A stretch of 64,000 nucleotides of DNA from Pectobacterium brasiliense (GTDB lineage Bacteria; Pseudomonadota; Gammaproteobacteria; Enterobacterales; Enterobacteriaceae): contig NZ_JACGFN010000001.1 of assembly GCF_016950255.1 (NCBI RefSeq), forward strand, positions 1,488,001 through 1,552,000. The letters are read 5' to 3'. The position numbers were made by a program, and so were the translations under genes. A model generated the notes under the pieces. That model saw only the letters and a list, made by a program, of their open reading frames with translations, did no database searches and was not told the DNA's origin. Below, one piece after another: positions 46,429 through 56,782 of the stretch (position 1 is its first letter; the number at the start of each line of letters is the position of its first letter).

Positions 46429-47537
46429 CCCTGGTACTCGTTTAGCGCCGTAATAACCTCTTGAACCTCTGTATCAGATAACGTTGGCCCCATTGGTAAA
46501 CTCAATACCTTTTTATGAATAGATTCAGTAACAGGAAAAGAGCCTTCTCCAAAGCCTAATTCCTGATAAGCATGCTGAAGGTGTGGAGGAGTCGGATAAT
46601 GAATTAACGTTTGAATACCTTTTTCCGAGAGGAATCTTTGCAACTTATCTCTGTCATCACACCGTATTACAAACAAATGCCACACATGTTCAGAAATACA
46701 TTCAGGAAGATGAGGTAATGAAATCAATTCATTAATGATGCCAGAACAATAAGCTTTAGCGATTTCCTGTCTTCTGCGATTTGTCTCATCTAAATATTTT
46801 AATTTTACCGCCAGCAACGCAGCCTGAAGTTCATCGAGTCTGCTATTTACGCCTTGATAAAGGTTTTCGTATTTTTTATGTGATCCATAGTTTCTTAGTG
46901 CTTTTAATGCATCAGCCAATTCATCATCATTGGTCGTAATGGCACCAGCATCACCTAATGCACCAAGATTCTTCCCTGGATAAAAACTAAACCCAGCGGC
47001 ATCTCCCCATGCTCCCGCTTTCTTCCCATTGAGAAGCGCACCATGGGACTGAGCACAATCTTCAAGAACAAGGAGTTTATGTGTTTTAGCAATCTCCATA
47101 ATTTTATCCATGGGACTAATCTGCCCGTAAAGATGGACAGGTAAAATAGCCTTTGTCTTCGAGGTAATTGCGGACTTTATAGATTCAGGTGATAGATTAT
47201 AAGTTACAGGGTCTGGCTCAACTAATACTGGTGTTAAACCATTTTCGGTTATAGCGAGTACCGAAGCAATATAGGTATTAGCTTGAACTATAATTTCATC
47301 GCCACTTTTTAGCTTGCCCAGTTCCTTCCATGCTCTAATAGTTAAAATAAGAGCATCTAGTCCATTTGCTACACCAATACAATGCGATGTTCCACAATAT
47401 GTAGCAAACTCATCCTCAAATTTTGAAAGCTCTTGTCCCGCAATATACCACCCTGAATTTAAAACCCTCAAAAAACTCTCAGTCAACTCACTTTTATATT
47501 CTAAGTTAACCTCTTTGAGGTCTAAAAAATTAATCAT
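46425..47537 (-). CDS. fdtB: dTDP-3-amino-3,6-dideoxyhexose transaminase (FdtB/QdtB type)
   Basis: The 370-residue DegT/DnrJ/EryC1 aminotransferase has the PLP-lysine motif [24 protein letters not shown] and [10 protein letters not shown]. Beside FdtA and an acetyltransferase it fits the transaminase that converts a dTDP-3-keto-6-deoxyhexose to the 3-amino sugar. Product could be Fuc3N (FdtB) or Qui3N (QdtB), depending on the isomerase; I favour Fuc3N on general resemblance. The gene starts 17 bases after the acetyltransferase stop. Confidence 0.82.
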   Translation of the reverse strand: MINFLDLKEVNLEYKSELTESFLRVLNSGWYIAGQELSKFEDEFATYCGTSHCIGVANGLDALILTIRAWKELGKLKSGDEIIVQANTYIASVLAITENGLTPVLVEPDPVTYNLSPESIKSAITSKTKAILPVHLYGQISPMDKIMEIAKTHKLLVLEDCAQSHGALLNGKKAGAWGDAAGFSFYPGKNLGALGDAGAITTNDDELADALKALRNYGSHKKYENLYQGVNSRLDELQAALLAVKLKYLDETNRRRQEIAKAYCSGIINELISLPHLPECISEHVWHLFVIRCDDRDKLQRFLSEKGIQTLIHYPTPPHLQHAYQELGFGEGSFPVTESIHKKVLSLPMGPTLSDTEVQEVITALNEYQG

Positions 47538-47553
47538 GATATTCTCCGCAAAA

Positions 47554-48087
47554 TCATAAAAAAGATTTATATTTTTCTTTGAGTTTTAAAAAAGCGTCAA
47601 GTGAATAAACAAAAAAGTAATCAAGATTGTTTTCACTTACTACCTTGGCACCGCTTTTCTTGTGAAAATCAACAACAAGATTATTATTTTTTCTAACATC
47701 AAAATGACACCCTATGAAACCAAGGTGTGTAAAGCCTATTTCATAAACCAACAGAGCACTTTCGATTGCAGCAGAGCGTGTTTTATTTTCACTGAGGATC
47801 CAACTGCCCCAGCAAAAAGATTCATTTTTATTTATGAAATCATATAATCTTACAGTGCCGATAGGCTGCCCTGTATCATTTCGAGTTATTATATAGTAAT
47901 ACTCTTCATTGTTTTTTTCTTTTAACTTATAATTAACCAACCATTCCTTTTGATTATTCACATCACCATGGAAAGATGATATATGTTTATTCAACTTATC
48001 ATTAACACGTAGCTTATATATAAACTCTGCGTCATCAACTTTTGCTAATCTTAACGATATAGTTTTACTCGATATATCAGACACCAT
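47554..48087 (-). CDS. GNAT-type acetyltransferase of the amino-sugar pathway (FdtC role)
   Basis: The 177-residue protein has a GNAT fold: N-terminal [18 protein letters not shown], a central [12 protein letters not shown] strand and the coenzyme-A region [19 protein letters not shown], followed by [10 protein letters not shown]. It lies between fdtA and fdtB, so it should N-acetylate the 3-amino-3,6-dideoxyhexose. I chose the ATG at 48087 because AGGAG lies nine bases upstream; this overlaps the end of fdtA by 11 bases. A longer frame would overlap fdtA by 68 bases. Confidence 0.8.
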   Translation of the reverse strand: MVSDISSKTISLRLAKVDDAEFIYKLRVNDKLNKHISSFHGDVNNQKEWLVNYKLKEKNNEEYYYIITRNDTGQPIGTVRLYDFINKNESFCWGSWILSENKTRSAAIESALLVYEIGFTHLGFIGCHFDVRKNNNLVVDFHKKSGAKVVSENNLDYFFVYSLDAFLKLKEKYKSFL

Positions 48088-48484
48088 TTTTTTCCACTCC
48101 TGATTTGAATACGCTATATTCTCTGATGTAATCAGATTCATCATAAGGCTGATCTGCTAACACCATTAATACGCAATCATCAGAAAAGTCATACATTTCT
48201 CGCCAAATGCATGAATCAATAAGAAGTCCTTGGGCAGGGTTATCTAATAATATGTCTACCTTTTCGGCACCATCATCGAGTAAAAAACGACAAGAGCCTC
48301 GTACAGCAATAGCGACTTGCTTTAATGCCTTATGAGCATGAAGTCCTCTGCGGACTCCTTCTTTCGTTTTGAATAAATAATAAACGCGTTTTATTTCAAA
48401 CGGGATATTTTTATCTTGCTCAAGTGCAACTAATGCACCGCGATCGTCGCCATGCGTTTGTAATTGTATCAGTCTTATTTGCAT
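48077..48484 (-). CDS. fdtA: dTDP-4-keto-6-deoxyhexose 3,4-ketoisomerase (FdtA/QdtA type)
   Basis: The 135-residue cupin protein matches the FdtA/QdtA/TylM3 isomerases: HGDDRGALVALEQ near the N-terminus, KRVYYLFKTKEGVRRGLHAHKALKQVAIAVRGSCRFLLDDG with the active-site histidines, and WREMYDFSDDCVLMVLAD. It shifts the keto group of dTDP-4-keto-6-deoxyglucose from C4 to C3 before transamination. FdtA and QdtA differ only in C4 stereochemistry, which I cannot assign. It starts four bases after the rfbA stop. Confidence 0.87.
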   Translation of the reverse strand: MQIRLIQLQTHGDDRGALVALEQDKNIPFEIKRVYYLFKTKEGVRRGLHAHKALKQVAIAVRGSCRFLLDDGAEKVDILLDNPAQGLLIDSCIWREMYDFSDDCVLMVLADQPYDESDYIREYSVFKSGVEKNGV

Positions 48485-48488
48485 TAAA

Positions 48489-49364
48489 TTAACCTCGGAA
48501 ATCCTTGACGAGTCTCTCTAGATACTGGCCATACTGATTCTTAATCAGCCTATTCGCTGAGTCCAATAACTGTAAATTAGTTAGCCATCCGTTACGCCAG
48601 GCAATTTCCTCCAAACACGCGATCTTCATTCCTTGTCTTTTCTCTACCGTTTCAACAAAAGTAGAGGCTTCGATTAAGCTGTCATGCGTGCCTGTATCTA
48701 ACCAGGCAAAACCACGCCCTAAGAACTCCACTTCCAGTTGCCCGCGTTCCAGATACATTTCATTAAGCGTCGTAATCTCCAACTCACCTCTTTCTGAAGG
48801 TTTTACCTGTTTGGCTAATTCGACGACTTGCTCATCATAGAAATACAATCCTGTCACAGCCCAATTCGATTTGGCTTTTTTAGGTTTTTCCTCAATGGAC
48901 AGAACCCTCTTATTTTCATCAAATTCAACGACGCCAAATCGTTCCGGATCCATAACCTGATAACCAAATACTGTAGCGCCCGTTTTCTTAGCGGCAGCGC
49001 GTTTTAACACGGGGCTAAATCCTTGCCCGAAAAATATATTATCGCCTAACACCAGGCTGCAGCTATCACCGGCCAGGAATTCTTCACCAATAATAAATGC
49101 CTGTGCCAATCCCTCAGGTTTAGGTTGGACAGCATAAGAGAGTCGCACGCCAAAAGCATCACCAGTACCCAGCAACCGTTGAAATGCATTCAGATCTTCC
49201 GGCGTCGTAATGATTAGAATATCCCGGATTCCAGCCAGCATGAGGACAGATAGCGGATAATAGATCATCGGCTTATCGTAAATAGGCAGCAGCTGTTTGG
49301 AAACACCTAGTGTAATAGGATAAAGGCGAGTTCCTGAACCACCAGCAAGGATTATACCTTTCAC
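48489..49364 (-). CDS. rfbA: Glucose-1-phosphate thymidylyltransferase (second copy)
   Basis: This 291-residue paralogue of the enzyme at 36.8 kb has the same [20 protein letters not shown] and [20 protein letters not shown] motifs, with scattered substitutions and a different C-terminal tail ([10 protein letters not shown]). It supplies dTDP-glucose for the adjacent fdtA-fdtB pathway. It is the first gene after the wzc attenuator-like hairpin, so its expression follows the serotype-specific part of the operon. The two copies are not identical at the DNA level, arguing against a recent duplication. Confidence 0.93.
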   Translation of the reverse strand: MKGIILAGGSGTRLYPITLGVSKQLLPIYDKPMIYYPLSVLMLAGIRDILIITTPEDLNAFQRLLGTGDAFGVRLSYAVQPKPEGLAQAFIIGEEFLAGDSCSLVLGDNIFFGQGFSPVLKRAAAKKTGATVFGYQVMDPERFGVVEFDENKRVLSIEEKPKKAKSNWAVTGLYFYDEQVVELAKQVKPSERGELEITTLNEMYLERGQLEVEFLGRGFAWLDTGTHDSLIEASTFVETVEKRQGMKIACLEEIAWRNGWLTNLQLLDSANRLIKNQYGQYLERLVKDFRG

Positions 49365-49429
49365 GGTTAACTCCAGTAGAAAATCAATTTTTTGGATATA
49401 AAATTTATGACAGAAGATTTATAAGCGAG

Positions 49430-49460
49430 GCATAAGAAAGACCGGATGCGAACATCCGGT
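49430..49460 (-). terminator. Hairpin after wzc, probable transcription attenuator
   Basis: ACCGGATG and CATCCGGT form a perfect eight-base stem with a TTCG tetraloop on the leftward transcript, followed by CTTTCTT. It lies 33-52 bases after the wzc stop and about 75 bases before the second rfbA. E. coli group 1 capsule operons carry an attenuating stem-loop at this same place, between wzc and the serotype genes. The T-run is interrupted, consistent with leaky termination. Confidence 0.7.
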
Positions 49461-49492
49461 TGTCACAAAAAAACTCAACTCAGCGATAAATA

Positions 49493-51667
49493 TTAACTAT
49501 CTTTTTCTGACTTATAGTCATAAGTATAATAGTGATAATTTCCATAGCCGTAATAGCTTGCAGCACGTTTCACAATAGCATTCAGAATAACACCTTTTAT
49601 CTCCGCGCCATTCTGCTCAAAGCGGCGAATACTGACTTCAATTTCTTTGAGTGTATTCACTTCAAAACGTGCAACTAAGAGGGACGTTCCTGCATGACGG
49701 CTAATAATAGCGGCATCCGTTACAGCCAGTATTGGCGGTGTATCCAATAATACAATGTCATAATTCTCCGCAGCCCATGTAATAAATTGCGAAAATCGAC
49801 TATGCATTAAGAGTTCAGATGGATTAGGTGGAATTTGTCCACGAGGAATAAAGTCCATATTATCCACAGCTGTTTTGCGAATGCTTTTCTCTACGGCTAC
49901 CTGCCCAGATAAAATGTCCGACAAACCATCAACGCTCTGCGTTCCCATCAGCTCATGGGCATACCCTTTGCGCATATCACAGTCAACAATAAGAACACGT
50001 TGGCCAGATTGAGAAATAACAGCACCAAGGTTTGCACTGATAAACGTTTTACCAATTGCTGGGCTAGCACCAGAAATCATCAGCACATTATTTTTTGCCT
50101 CCATCATGGCAAAATGCAGACTAGTGCGCAGGCTTCTAATTGCTTCAATAGCGAGATCTGCAGGATTGCCCACAGCCAGAAGTTCTGTCGAGCGCGTATT
50201 ACCTTTCTTTCCTTTTCCTAATAGCGCCCTGTCTTTCTTCTGTTGCCACTCTGATAAAGGAACGCTGGCGTACACGTTAATGCCCAGTTCTTCCAGTTGT
50301 TCAGGACTTTCAATCCCTTTATGTAACATAGTTTTTAAGACAACAAATGCCGTTGATATCACAGCACCAATAATCAACGTTAGTAACACAACAATGAGTT
50401 TTTTAGGTTTTACAGGTTTAAGCTGAAGTGCTGAAGCATCAATAATACGAACATTACCAACCGTACTCGCTTTGTTAATGCTCAGTTCCTGTTGCTTATT
50501 CAGCAACTGCATATACACTTCTTGCCCAACATTCACATCACGCGTTAAACGCAATATCTCCTGCTGAGTTTTTGGCATCGCACCAACTCGCTTATTAATT
50601 TTATCCCGTTCGTCTTCAAGTGTTTTGCGTTTTTCCATTAAGGCACGATAGGCGGGATGCTCTTTGGTATAGAGTTTTGATATTTCTGCTTCTTTAAACG
50701 TTAACTCATTGAGCTGAGATTCCACGGATACCATTGTATCCAGAACAGCTTTAGCTTCTAAAGATAAATCAACCGATTCATTCTTCTGTCGGTAACTGTT
50801 TAATTTATTATCTGCTTCATCAAGCGTTAAACGTACATTAGGCAGTTGCTCTTTAAGAAACTCTAGGCTTTTCCCGGCTTCTTCAGATTTACGCTCAACG
50901 TTTTGCTGAAGATAATTTTGACTGATACTATTGAGTATTTTATTGGTCAACTCAGGATCTTCACCTTCATAGCTCAGCGAAAGTACTCCAGTATCTTTTC
51001 CTTTATCTGCAACGGATAAATTTTCTAATACATTATTAATAGCCGTAATAGTATTTAGTTTTTTAAGGCGAAAAACAGTACCCTTTTCGGCTTTAATATC
51101 ACTAACCAATATAGAAAGACCATTATGTTTTTCTATCTTCCCAACTTTTCCATTAAACGTTACAGCATCCCCTGCTTCTATTGCATAGTTTTGTTCATCA
51201 ATAATAACAAGACTGATGGTTTCATCTTCCCAGGATTTAGGCACTTCCAGTCTTGATACTGCGATTTTTCCAGACTCTTCTCCCATTAAACGAGCAAAGC
51301 CCTTACCAAAAACAGGAAAATATTTTTGCTGCGCAATAATATCCAAAGAGAGATCATTAACCGTCTTGCCCACTACCATACGTGATTTAATCAACTCAAT
51401 TTCAGCAGCCGATTCTGGTTTAGCATCGGGTAACACGCTGGAAATATCTTTCAGTAAAGAGTTACCTGAACTTTGTTCCACCTGAATGAGAGCATCTGCT
51501 TTATAAATCGGCGTGGCAAAGGTCGCATAAAGAATACCAAGAATTGTGAAAACTGCAGTAACACCAATAATTAACCAGCGATTATCCAGCAATGTTCCCA
51601 ACAAACGTCCTAAATCAATCTCATCCGTACTGGTTTCGGATGCTTTTACTGAAATTTTCTCTGCCAT
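49493..51667 (-). CDS. wzc: Tyrosine autokinase and polysaccharide co-polymerase Wzc
   Basis: The 724-residue inner-membrane protein has a first membrane segment near 30-50, a large periplasmic domain with coiled-coil prediction (about 255-400), a second segment (about 423-443) and a cytoplasmic BY-kinase domain. Walker A lies at 533-541 (ASPAIGKTF), A' at 558-563 and B near 637-642 (IVLLDTPP). The C-terminal tail has eight tyrosines between 705 and 718 for autophosphorylation. It works with Wza and Wzb to set chain length and export. Length matches enterobacterial Wzc. Confidence 0.95.
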   Translation of the reverse strand: MAEKISVKASETSTDEIDLGRLLGTLLDNRWLIIGVTAVFTILGILYATFATPIYKADALIQVEQSSGNSLLKDISSVLPDAKPESAAEIELIKSRMVVGKTVNDLSLDIIAQQKYFPVFGKGFARLMGEESGKIAVSRLEVPKSWEDETISLVIIDEQNYAIEAGDAVTFNGKVGKIEKHNGLSILVSDIKAEKGTVFRLKKLNTITAINNVLENLSVADKGKDTGVLSLSYEGEDPELTNKILNSISQNYLQQNVERKSEEAGKSLEFLKEQLPNVRLTLDEADNKLNSYRQKNESVDLSLEAKAVLDTMVSVESQLNELTFKEAEISKLYTKEHPAYRALMEKRKTLEDERDKINKRVGAMPKTQQEILRLTRDVNVGQEVYMQLLNKQQELSINKASTVGNVRIIDASALQLKPVKPKKLIVVLLTLIIGAVISTAFVVLKTMLHKGIESPEQLEELGINVYASVPLSEWQQKKDRALLGKGKKGNTRSTELLAVGNPADLAIEAIRSLRTSLHFAMMEAKNNVLMISGASPAIGKTFISANLGAVISQSGQRVLIVDCDMRKGYAHELMGTQSVDGLSDILSGQVAVEKSIRKTAVDNMDFIPRGQIPPNPSELLMHSRFSQFITWAAENYDIVLLDTPPILAVTDAAIISRHAGTSLLVARFEVNTLKEIEVSIRRFEQNGAEIKGVILNAIVKRAASYYGYGNYHYYTYDYKSEKDS

Positions 51668-51683
51668 GGGTTTCCCTGACTTG

Positions 51684-52118
51684 TTAACGGCTTAATGCCT
51701 GCACCCATTTCTGGGCAGACTGCTCAAGTTGCAAGTAAACGAATTCAAATGCTTCACGACTTTTGCGGTATGGGTCAGCAATCTCTTGCTGATTAAGCCA
51801 GCGGCCAAATAGCATTGTCTTGCCTCGAACTTCTGGTGCGATACGGCAAACACCATCAATATGCCCTTTCTCCATAACCAAAATGAGATCATATTGACGA
51901 CATAGCGCTGACGTTAATTGCTGCGCTTCATGGCCATCAAGAGAGAGATTATGCTGGCTTGCCACGTCCGCTGCGGTCGCGTCTGCAGGTTTTCCGACTA
52001 ACGCGCCTAATCCAGCGGATGAAATCTTTTTAGTAGGAAATGCCTGTTTTAATAGTCGCTCCCCAGTAGGGGAGCGACAAATGTTACCTACACAAACAAC
52101 CAATATAGAATCAAACAT
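51684..52118 (-). CDS. wzb: Low-molecular-weight protein tyrosine phosphatase Wzb
   Basis: The 144-residue phosphatase has the P-loop CVGNICRS with nucleophile Cys9 and Arg15, and the general acid Asp115 in IADPYRKS. It dephosphorylates the Wzc tyrosine tail and keeps the export machinery cycling. It lies between wza (8 bases) and wzc (16 bases), the standard wza-wzb-wzc order. Confidence 0.95.
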   Translation of the reverse strand: MFDSILVVCVGNICRSPTGERLLKQAFPTKKISSAGLGALVGKPADATAADVASQHNLSLDGHEAQQLTSALCRQYDLILVMEKGHIDGVCRIAPEVRGKTMLFGRWLNQQEIADPYRKSREAFEFVYLQLEQSAQKWVQALSR

Positions 52119-52126
52119 AATTATCT

Positions 52127-53263
52127 CTATGGCCAGGTACGAACTCGCAGTGAACCTTCTGTCAGTTCATTAAACCCAGAAATGGTCGGTACGAGCTGGC
52201 TAATAACACGATTCCAACGAACGATCGGTGCCGTCGTAACATAGACAATGTCGTAAGGCTGCAACTGGAATTCAGTCCCCATGACCATTGCAGTGGCATC
52301 CTTCGCATTAAGTTGATAGACATCGGCCAGCTTAGGACCTTGCGTTCCTCGTAATGAACGAATAACAAAAATCCCTGTAGCATCAGAAAATGTCTGATCC
52401 ATCCCTTCAGCGTTGCCAAGCGCCTCAGTCAAGGTCATACCACTACGATCCATTTTGAGCGTGCTTTGCTTCTTAACTTCGCCCATGACAAACACTTTCA
52501 AGTCATCATTACGAGGAATGTATAGGATGTCTCCAGGATATAACAGAGTGTTCTGAGACAAGTCACCGTTTTGCATCAACGCTTGAAGAGATATGCGCTT
52601 TTCCTGGCCATTATGCGTCAACACGATATTACGCCAGTCTGCATCTTCGCTTAACCCACCGGCCTTATTAATCGCATCCAGAATAGTAAGCGGCACGTTG
52701 GTAATAGGTTGCTCACCAGAGGTTTTCACTTCCCCCGTCACATAAGCCTTTTGAGAGCGGAATGCTGCAATGTTGACATCAACCTGTGGAGATTCGATAT
52801 AAGTTGCCAAGCGCGATGAAATGTCACTGCGAACTTCCATTACTGTTTTACCAGCAACTTTCACTTTACCGATATAGGGATAGAAGATAGTGCCATCAGA
52901 ATGCACCCAGTTCCCCGTATCTGCGGCAGTGCGATATGTACCAGCAGGTGTCGTCAGTTCAGGGTGATCCCACACGGTGACCATGATGACATCGCCAATA
53001 CCAATACGATATTCATACTGCTGTAACTCACGTTCTAAAGCAGGGTTAGTTTGCGCAATCAACGGCTTCGGCCGCATCTTATCCACTAAATACGGTGTTA
53101 GCGGATAGACATTTACTAATTTATCAATATTAAAATCAGCATCTTGCTGCTCGATAACTTCTTTCCCACTTGTAGAAAGATGGCTACCGGGAATTAGGGT
53201 ACAGCCGCTGAGCAGGGCTATGGACACCACAGCGGGTATCAATTTTAACTTGTGCTTTATCAT
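52127..53263 (-). CDS. wza: Outer-membrane polysaccharide export lipoprotein Wza
   Basis: The 378-residue lipoprotein has a signal peptide ending in LLSGC (acylated Cys21), the polysaccharide-export motif [20 protein letters not shown], tandem SLBB-type domains ([13 protein letters not shown], then [13 protein letters not shown]) and a C-terminal amphipathic helix ending in RVRTWP that would form the octameric outer-membrane pore. It exports high-molecular-weight capsule or exopolysaccharide. The frame is intact and of normal length. Confidence 0.95.
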   Translation of the reverse strand: MIKHKLKLIPAVVSIALLSGCTLIPGSHLSTSGKEVIEQQDADFNIDKLVNVYPLTPYLVDKMRPKPLIAQTNPALERELQQYEYRIGIGDVIMVTVWDHPELTTPAGTYRTAADTGNWVHSDGTIFYPYIGKVKVAGKTVMEVRSDISSRLATYIESPQVDVNIAAFRSQKAYVTGEVKTSGEQPITNVPLTILDAINKAGGLSEDADWRNIVLTHNGQEKRISLQALMQNGDLSQNTLLYPGDILYIPRNDDLKVFVMGEVKKQSTLKMDRSGMTLTEALGNAEGMDQTFSDATGIFVIRSLRGTQGPKLADVYQLNAKDATAMVMGTEFQLQPYDIVYVTTAPIVRWNRVISQLVPTISGFNELTEGSLRVRTWP

Positions 53264-53388
53264 CCTGTTTATGCCATCGCTTATGATTAAATGTCGCGCA
53301 AATCCCTACAAAATAACTCGTTATTATAGAGGACTTTTATTCGAATAAACCCGCAGAGTGGGACGTAAAAAACAGCTAATTCATTGCA

Positions 53389-54465
53389 TTAGCGCCGTTG
53401 CTCCATTTTCTCCGCAACAGCAACGTGTTGAGTACTCCGTCGAAACCACGTCAGTAGACGCCATATTCGGGTAATTGACCAAAAATAGCCAACAAAAATC
53501 ACCAGAAATGCGCTCAGCATGATAGGCTCCATCACACCACCAAGCTCACCAATAATGCCCACTGCGGCAAGAAACAAAGCCGCCAGAACAATTGCTAGCA
53601 AAGATTGTCGAGAGCTCAACCCTGCGCGCATCAAAATATGATGCAGATGCTCGCGATCGGGTTTAAAGGGACTATCACCCCTGCGAATACGGCGCACCAT
53701 GATCGTCACCATATCCATTAAAGGAACAGCGATCAGCCACAATGCCGTTACAGGGCGGATTATGGCCTCTTTGCCCTGCGTTGCCAGCACTAGCAACCAG
53801 ATAACCGTAAAGCCGATGAGCGTACTTCCGGCATCCCCCATAAATACTTTAAACTTTAGTCCCCACGGCACACCAAGATTCAATAGGATATAAGGCAATG
53901 TCGCAGCTAGCAGGCATAGACTCCATTGAGCTAACTCATGGCGTCCACCAATATAAAAGACGACGGCTAGCGCACCAAACGTAACGCAAGAAAGCGCACC
54001 GAGTAAGCCATCAATGCCATCAACCATGTTGAAAGCATTAATCGCGCCCCATACCGCAAATAGAGTAACGGTGTAACCAAAGATTCCCAAAAACAACTCA
54101 TAGCCGAACAACACATTACCAAGGCTGATAAGGTATAGACCAGAATACATCATCAAACCTGCGACAAGTGCTTGTAGGCCAACGCGCGGGAGAACGGGAA
54201 GATCAAAACGATCATCCAAAACACCTACCACTAATAATGCTGTCGCACACACCATGTAAAGAGAGAAGTCGGGGAGCCATGTAGGATCAAAAATATACAT
54301 AACCCAGAGAGCCATATAGATAGAAACACCGCCAACAAGTGGAATATGACCACGGTGTCTCTTGCGCTCATTAGGTTTATCCACCAGCCCGACTGTTATT
54401 GCTACTTTTCTTGCCAGAAACAACGCAATAAACGCAGTCAGGAAAACCACAATGAATTCTTGCAT
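53389..54465 (-). CDS. wecA: Undecaprenyl-phosphate N-acetylglucosaminyl 1-phosphate transferase, WecA family
   Basis: The 358-residue multi-spanning membrane protein matches WecA: GLVDKPNERKRHRGHIPLVGG near the N-terminus, the catalytic DDRFDLP and NAFNMVDGIDGLLG motifs, FMGDAGSTLIGF and the HIHH-like DREHLHHILMRAG loop. It transfers GlcNAc-1-phosphate to undecaprenyl phosphate and so starts the repeat unit. It is the first gene after the JUMPstart/ops element. It may be a second wecA, because enterics normally keep one in the ECA locus, which lies outside this window. Confidence 0.92.
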   Translation of the reverse strand: MQEFIVVFLTAFIALFLARKVAITVGLVDKPNERKRHRGHIPLVGGVSIYMALWVMYIFDPTWLPDFSLYMVCATALLVVGVLDDRFDLPVLPRVGLQALVAGLMMYSGLYLISLGNVLFGYELFLGIFGYTVTLFAVWGAINAFNMVDGIDGLLGALSCVTFGALAVVFYIGGRHELAQWSLCLLAATLPYILLNLGVPWGLKFKVFMGDAGSTLIGFTVIWLLVLATQGKEAIIRPVTALWLIAVPLMDMVTIMVRRIRRGDSPFKPDREHLHHILMRAGLSSRQSLLAIVLAALFLAAVGIIGELGGVMEPIMLSAFLVIFVGYFWSITRIWRLLTWFRRSTQHVAVAEKMEQRR

Positions 54466-55113
54466 TTTTGCACCATCATCAACCCGTTATATGAATGTTT
54501 TGCATCAGACACGCTACCGCCCTTGGCTTATAGCAACCAATGCGCTGTCAAACAACGTACGGACACCATCCTGTGGCTACATCTGCGGTTCCGTAAACCA
54601 TCTGCTTTTGTGTAAAGACTCCATTTCCTTGTTAGCCAACAGACATAGCTAACAAAATATGACTAATCCATATATTTATTTATAAAAATATAGCTAAATC
54701 GACAAAGCCAAATTTCACCCCATAGTATTGACGATGACATAAAGAGCACAAGGGTAAGATGGCCTAAAAGGAGCTTTTCAGAATAAGACTACGCGCATCC
54801 CTGTCGTAAAAATCTTGTTAAATCGGCACGCTATTCTATGCGTTGTATGCTCGTACTATCAAATACTAACGTGCAATACCTTATGCATCATTCCTAAAAT
54901 TTTGCTTATTGTCGATTTTTCAACCGGCCTCACCAACAAGCTACACACCGCTCCGTGTCAAAAAAATGACAATGCCTATCAGAGCACCTATCGGCTCAGA
55001 ATTTGCTTATAGATTGTGCTTCTCATAAAGAATATCCCTGCAAATTCTGGTTCATCTGTGCATGCCCTGATACGCTATCGAGGTTATGTTCCTTTAAAGG
55101 TGAAAAAAGAGAT
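54466..55113. other. Control region between wecA and yegH
   Basis: This 648-base region holds the JUMPstart/ops element close to wecA (54510-54547) and AT-rich promoter-type DNA for both divergent transcripts. The remainder shows no gene; short open frames in it have no ribosome sites or recognisable products. Confidence 0.7.
54510..54547 (-). promoter_or_regulatory. JUMPstart element with ops site (RfaH recruitment)
   Basis: Read leftward, the 38-base segment follows the JUMPstart consensus from CAGCGC through GGTTGCTATAAGCCA and ends in an exact ops site, GGCGGTAGCGTG (54521-54510). RfaH loads on RNA polymerase paused at ops and prevents early termination in long surface-polysaccharide operons. 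It lies about 45 bases before wecA, so the whole 15-kb leftward operon to glf should be RfaH-dependent. Confidence 0.93.
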
Positions 55114-56700
55114 ATGGAGTGGATCGCTGATCCAACGATATGGGCCGGGTTGACCACGCTGGTTGTCCTGGAACTGGTTCTGGGCATTGATAATCTTATC
55201 TTCATTGCCATTCTGGCTGAGAAACTACCAAAAGAACAACGCGATAAAGCCAGAGTCGTCGGTTTGTTACTTGCCCTGATTATGCGCCTGGGTCTGCTGA
55301 CGTCCATTTCATGGCTGGTGTCTTTGACTACCCCCCTCTTCACGTTCCTTGGGCACACATTCAGCGCTCGCGATGTCATCATGCTGGTTGGAGGGCTGTT
55401 TCTACTCTTTAAAGCCACCATGGAACTCAACGAACGTCTCGAAGGAAAAGATGAGGAGCAGCAAGCCCAGCGTAAAGGTGCACGTTTCTGGCCGGTAGTG
55501 GCACAGATTGTGGTACTGGACGCCATATTCTCGCTGGACTCCGTGATTACCGCTGTCGGCATGACCGATCACTTGCTGGTCATGATGTCCGCCGTGACCA
55601 TCGCTATTTTCCTCATGCTGCTGGCCAGCAAGCCGCTGACCCGCTTTGTCGCTGAACATCCGACCATCGTTATCCTGTGTCTCAGCTTCCTGCTGATGAT
55701 TGGTTTCAGTCTGGTTGCAGACGCCTTTGGTTATCACATTCCTAAAGGCTACCTCTACGCCGCGATAGGTTTCTCGGTGATGATTGAGATGTTGAATCAG
55801 GTCTCCCTGTTCAACCGCCGGCGCTTTCTTTCTTCCTCGGTTCCACTGCGCCAGCGCACCGCGGAAGTAGTTTTGCGTATCTTGCGCGGTAACCATGAAG
55901 AAGCTGAACTGGACAATCAAACCTCATCGATGATTGCAGACAACACCCGGGCAGGTCAGGAAGTCTTCAATATTCAGGAACGCCGGATGATAAAGCGGGT
56001 ATTAGGGCTGGCACAGCGAACCATCAGCAGTATTATGACGTCGCGGCATGACATCGACTCGGTTGAGCTGGATATTACACAGGATGCGCTCGCTAAACTG
56101 TTAACGACCAACCAGCATTCCCGACTGGTGGTAACCGACAGCAATACCTCCGACGAACCGTTGGGTATCGTACATGTTGCCGATTTACTCCAGCAGCAGC
56201 TAAACCGCGAGCCGTTCAATCCACGTATTCTGATTCGTCAGCCGCTGGTCTTTCCTGAACAGCTTTCACTTTTACAGGCTTTGGAACAGTTTAGAGAAGC
56301 ACGAACGCACTTTGCGTTTGTCGTTGATGAATTTGGTTCGATGGAAGGGATAGTCACATTAAGCGACGTGATGGAAACCATTGCAGGCAACCTGCCGCGC
56401 GAAGGGGAAGATCGCGATGCGCGCCACAGCATTCAGCAGAATGACGACGGCAGTTGGACCGTAAATGGCTATATTCCGCTGGAAGATTTAACAATGTATG
56501 TTCCGCTGACGCTGGATGAAAAGCGCGAATACTACACGTTGGCGGGGCTGTTGATGGAGCATGCGCAGCGGGTTCCGCAGGTGGGCGATACACTGTCAAT
56601 CGATAGCTATCAGTTCACTATTCTGGCGGTGGAAAGTCACCGTATCATTGAGGTCCGAATCACACCAAACGACGAACCACAGACTGATTTTGAAGTGTGA
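55114..56700 (+). CDS. yegH: TerC-type membrane protein with CBS and CorC domains, YegH
   Basis: The 528-residue protein has an N-terminal TerC-like membrane domain (about 1-240, starting [27 protein letters not shown]), a pair of CBS domains (about 300-430, with [21 protein letters not shown] and [20 protein letters not shown]) and a C-terminal CorC/HlyC domain. Sequence and length match E. coli YegH; it is thought to be a metal-ion transport-related protein, function unproven. The start at 55114 is set by the conserved N-terminus. In E. coli it also lies beside wza and asmA, so the position is conserved. Confidence 0.92.
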   Translation: MEWIADPTIWAGLTTLVVLELVLGIDNLIFIAILAEKLPKEQRDKARVVGLLLALIMRLGLLTSISWLVSLTTPLFTFLGHTFSARDVIMLVGGLFLLFKATMELNERLEGKDEEQQAQRKGARFWPVVAQIVVLDAIFSLDSVITAVGMTDHLLVMMSAVTIAIFLMLLASKPLTRFVAEHPTIVILCLSFLLMIGFSLVADAFGYHIPKGYLYAAIGFSVMIEMLNQVSLFNRRRFLSSSVPLRQRTAEVVLRILRGNHEEAELDNQTSSMIADNTRAGQEVFNIQERRMIKRVLGLAQRTISSIMTSRHDIDSVELDITQDALAKLLTTNQHSRLVVTDSNTSDEPLGIVHVADLLQQQLNREPFNPRILIRQPLVFPEQLSLLQALEQFREARTHFAFVVDEFGSMEGIVTLSDVMETIAGNLPREGEDRDARHSIQQNDDGSWTVNGYIPLEDLTMYVPLTLDEKREYYTLAGLLMEHAQRVPQVGDTLSIDSYQFTILAVESHRIIEVRITPNDEPQTDFEV

Positions 56701-56740
56701 TAGCGGCGCTGTCGCTATGCTCAACGCCGCATTTATCTCT

Positions 56741-56769
56741 ACAGCCCCTTTCCGTTCGGTAGGGGCTGT
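56741..56769. terminator. Hairpin between yegH and dcuC
   Basis: ACAGCCCCT pairs with AGGGGCTGT around an 11-base loop. It lies between the convergent yegH and dcuC genes. The T-runs on both sides are poor, so it may act as a weak terminator or a 3'-end stabiliser. Confidence 0.5.
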
Positions 56770-56782
56770 GTTCTATGGTCTA

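Noticed and set aside
54778..54791. Possible RcsAB box upstream of wecA
   Set aside because: Only about eight of fourteen positions match the consensus, and the symmetric half-sites are broken.
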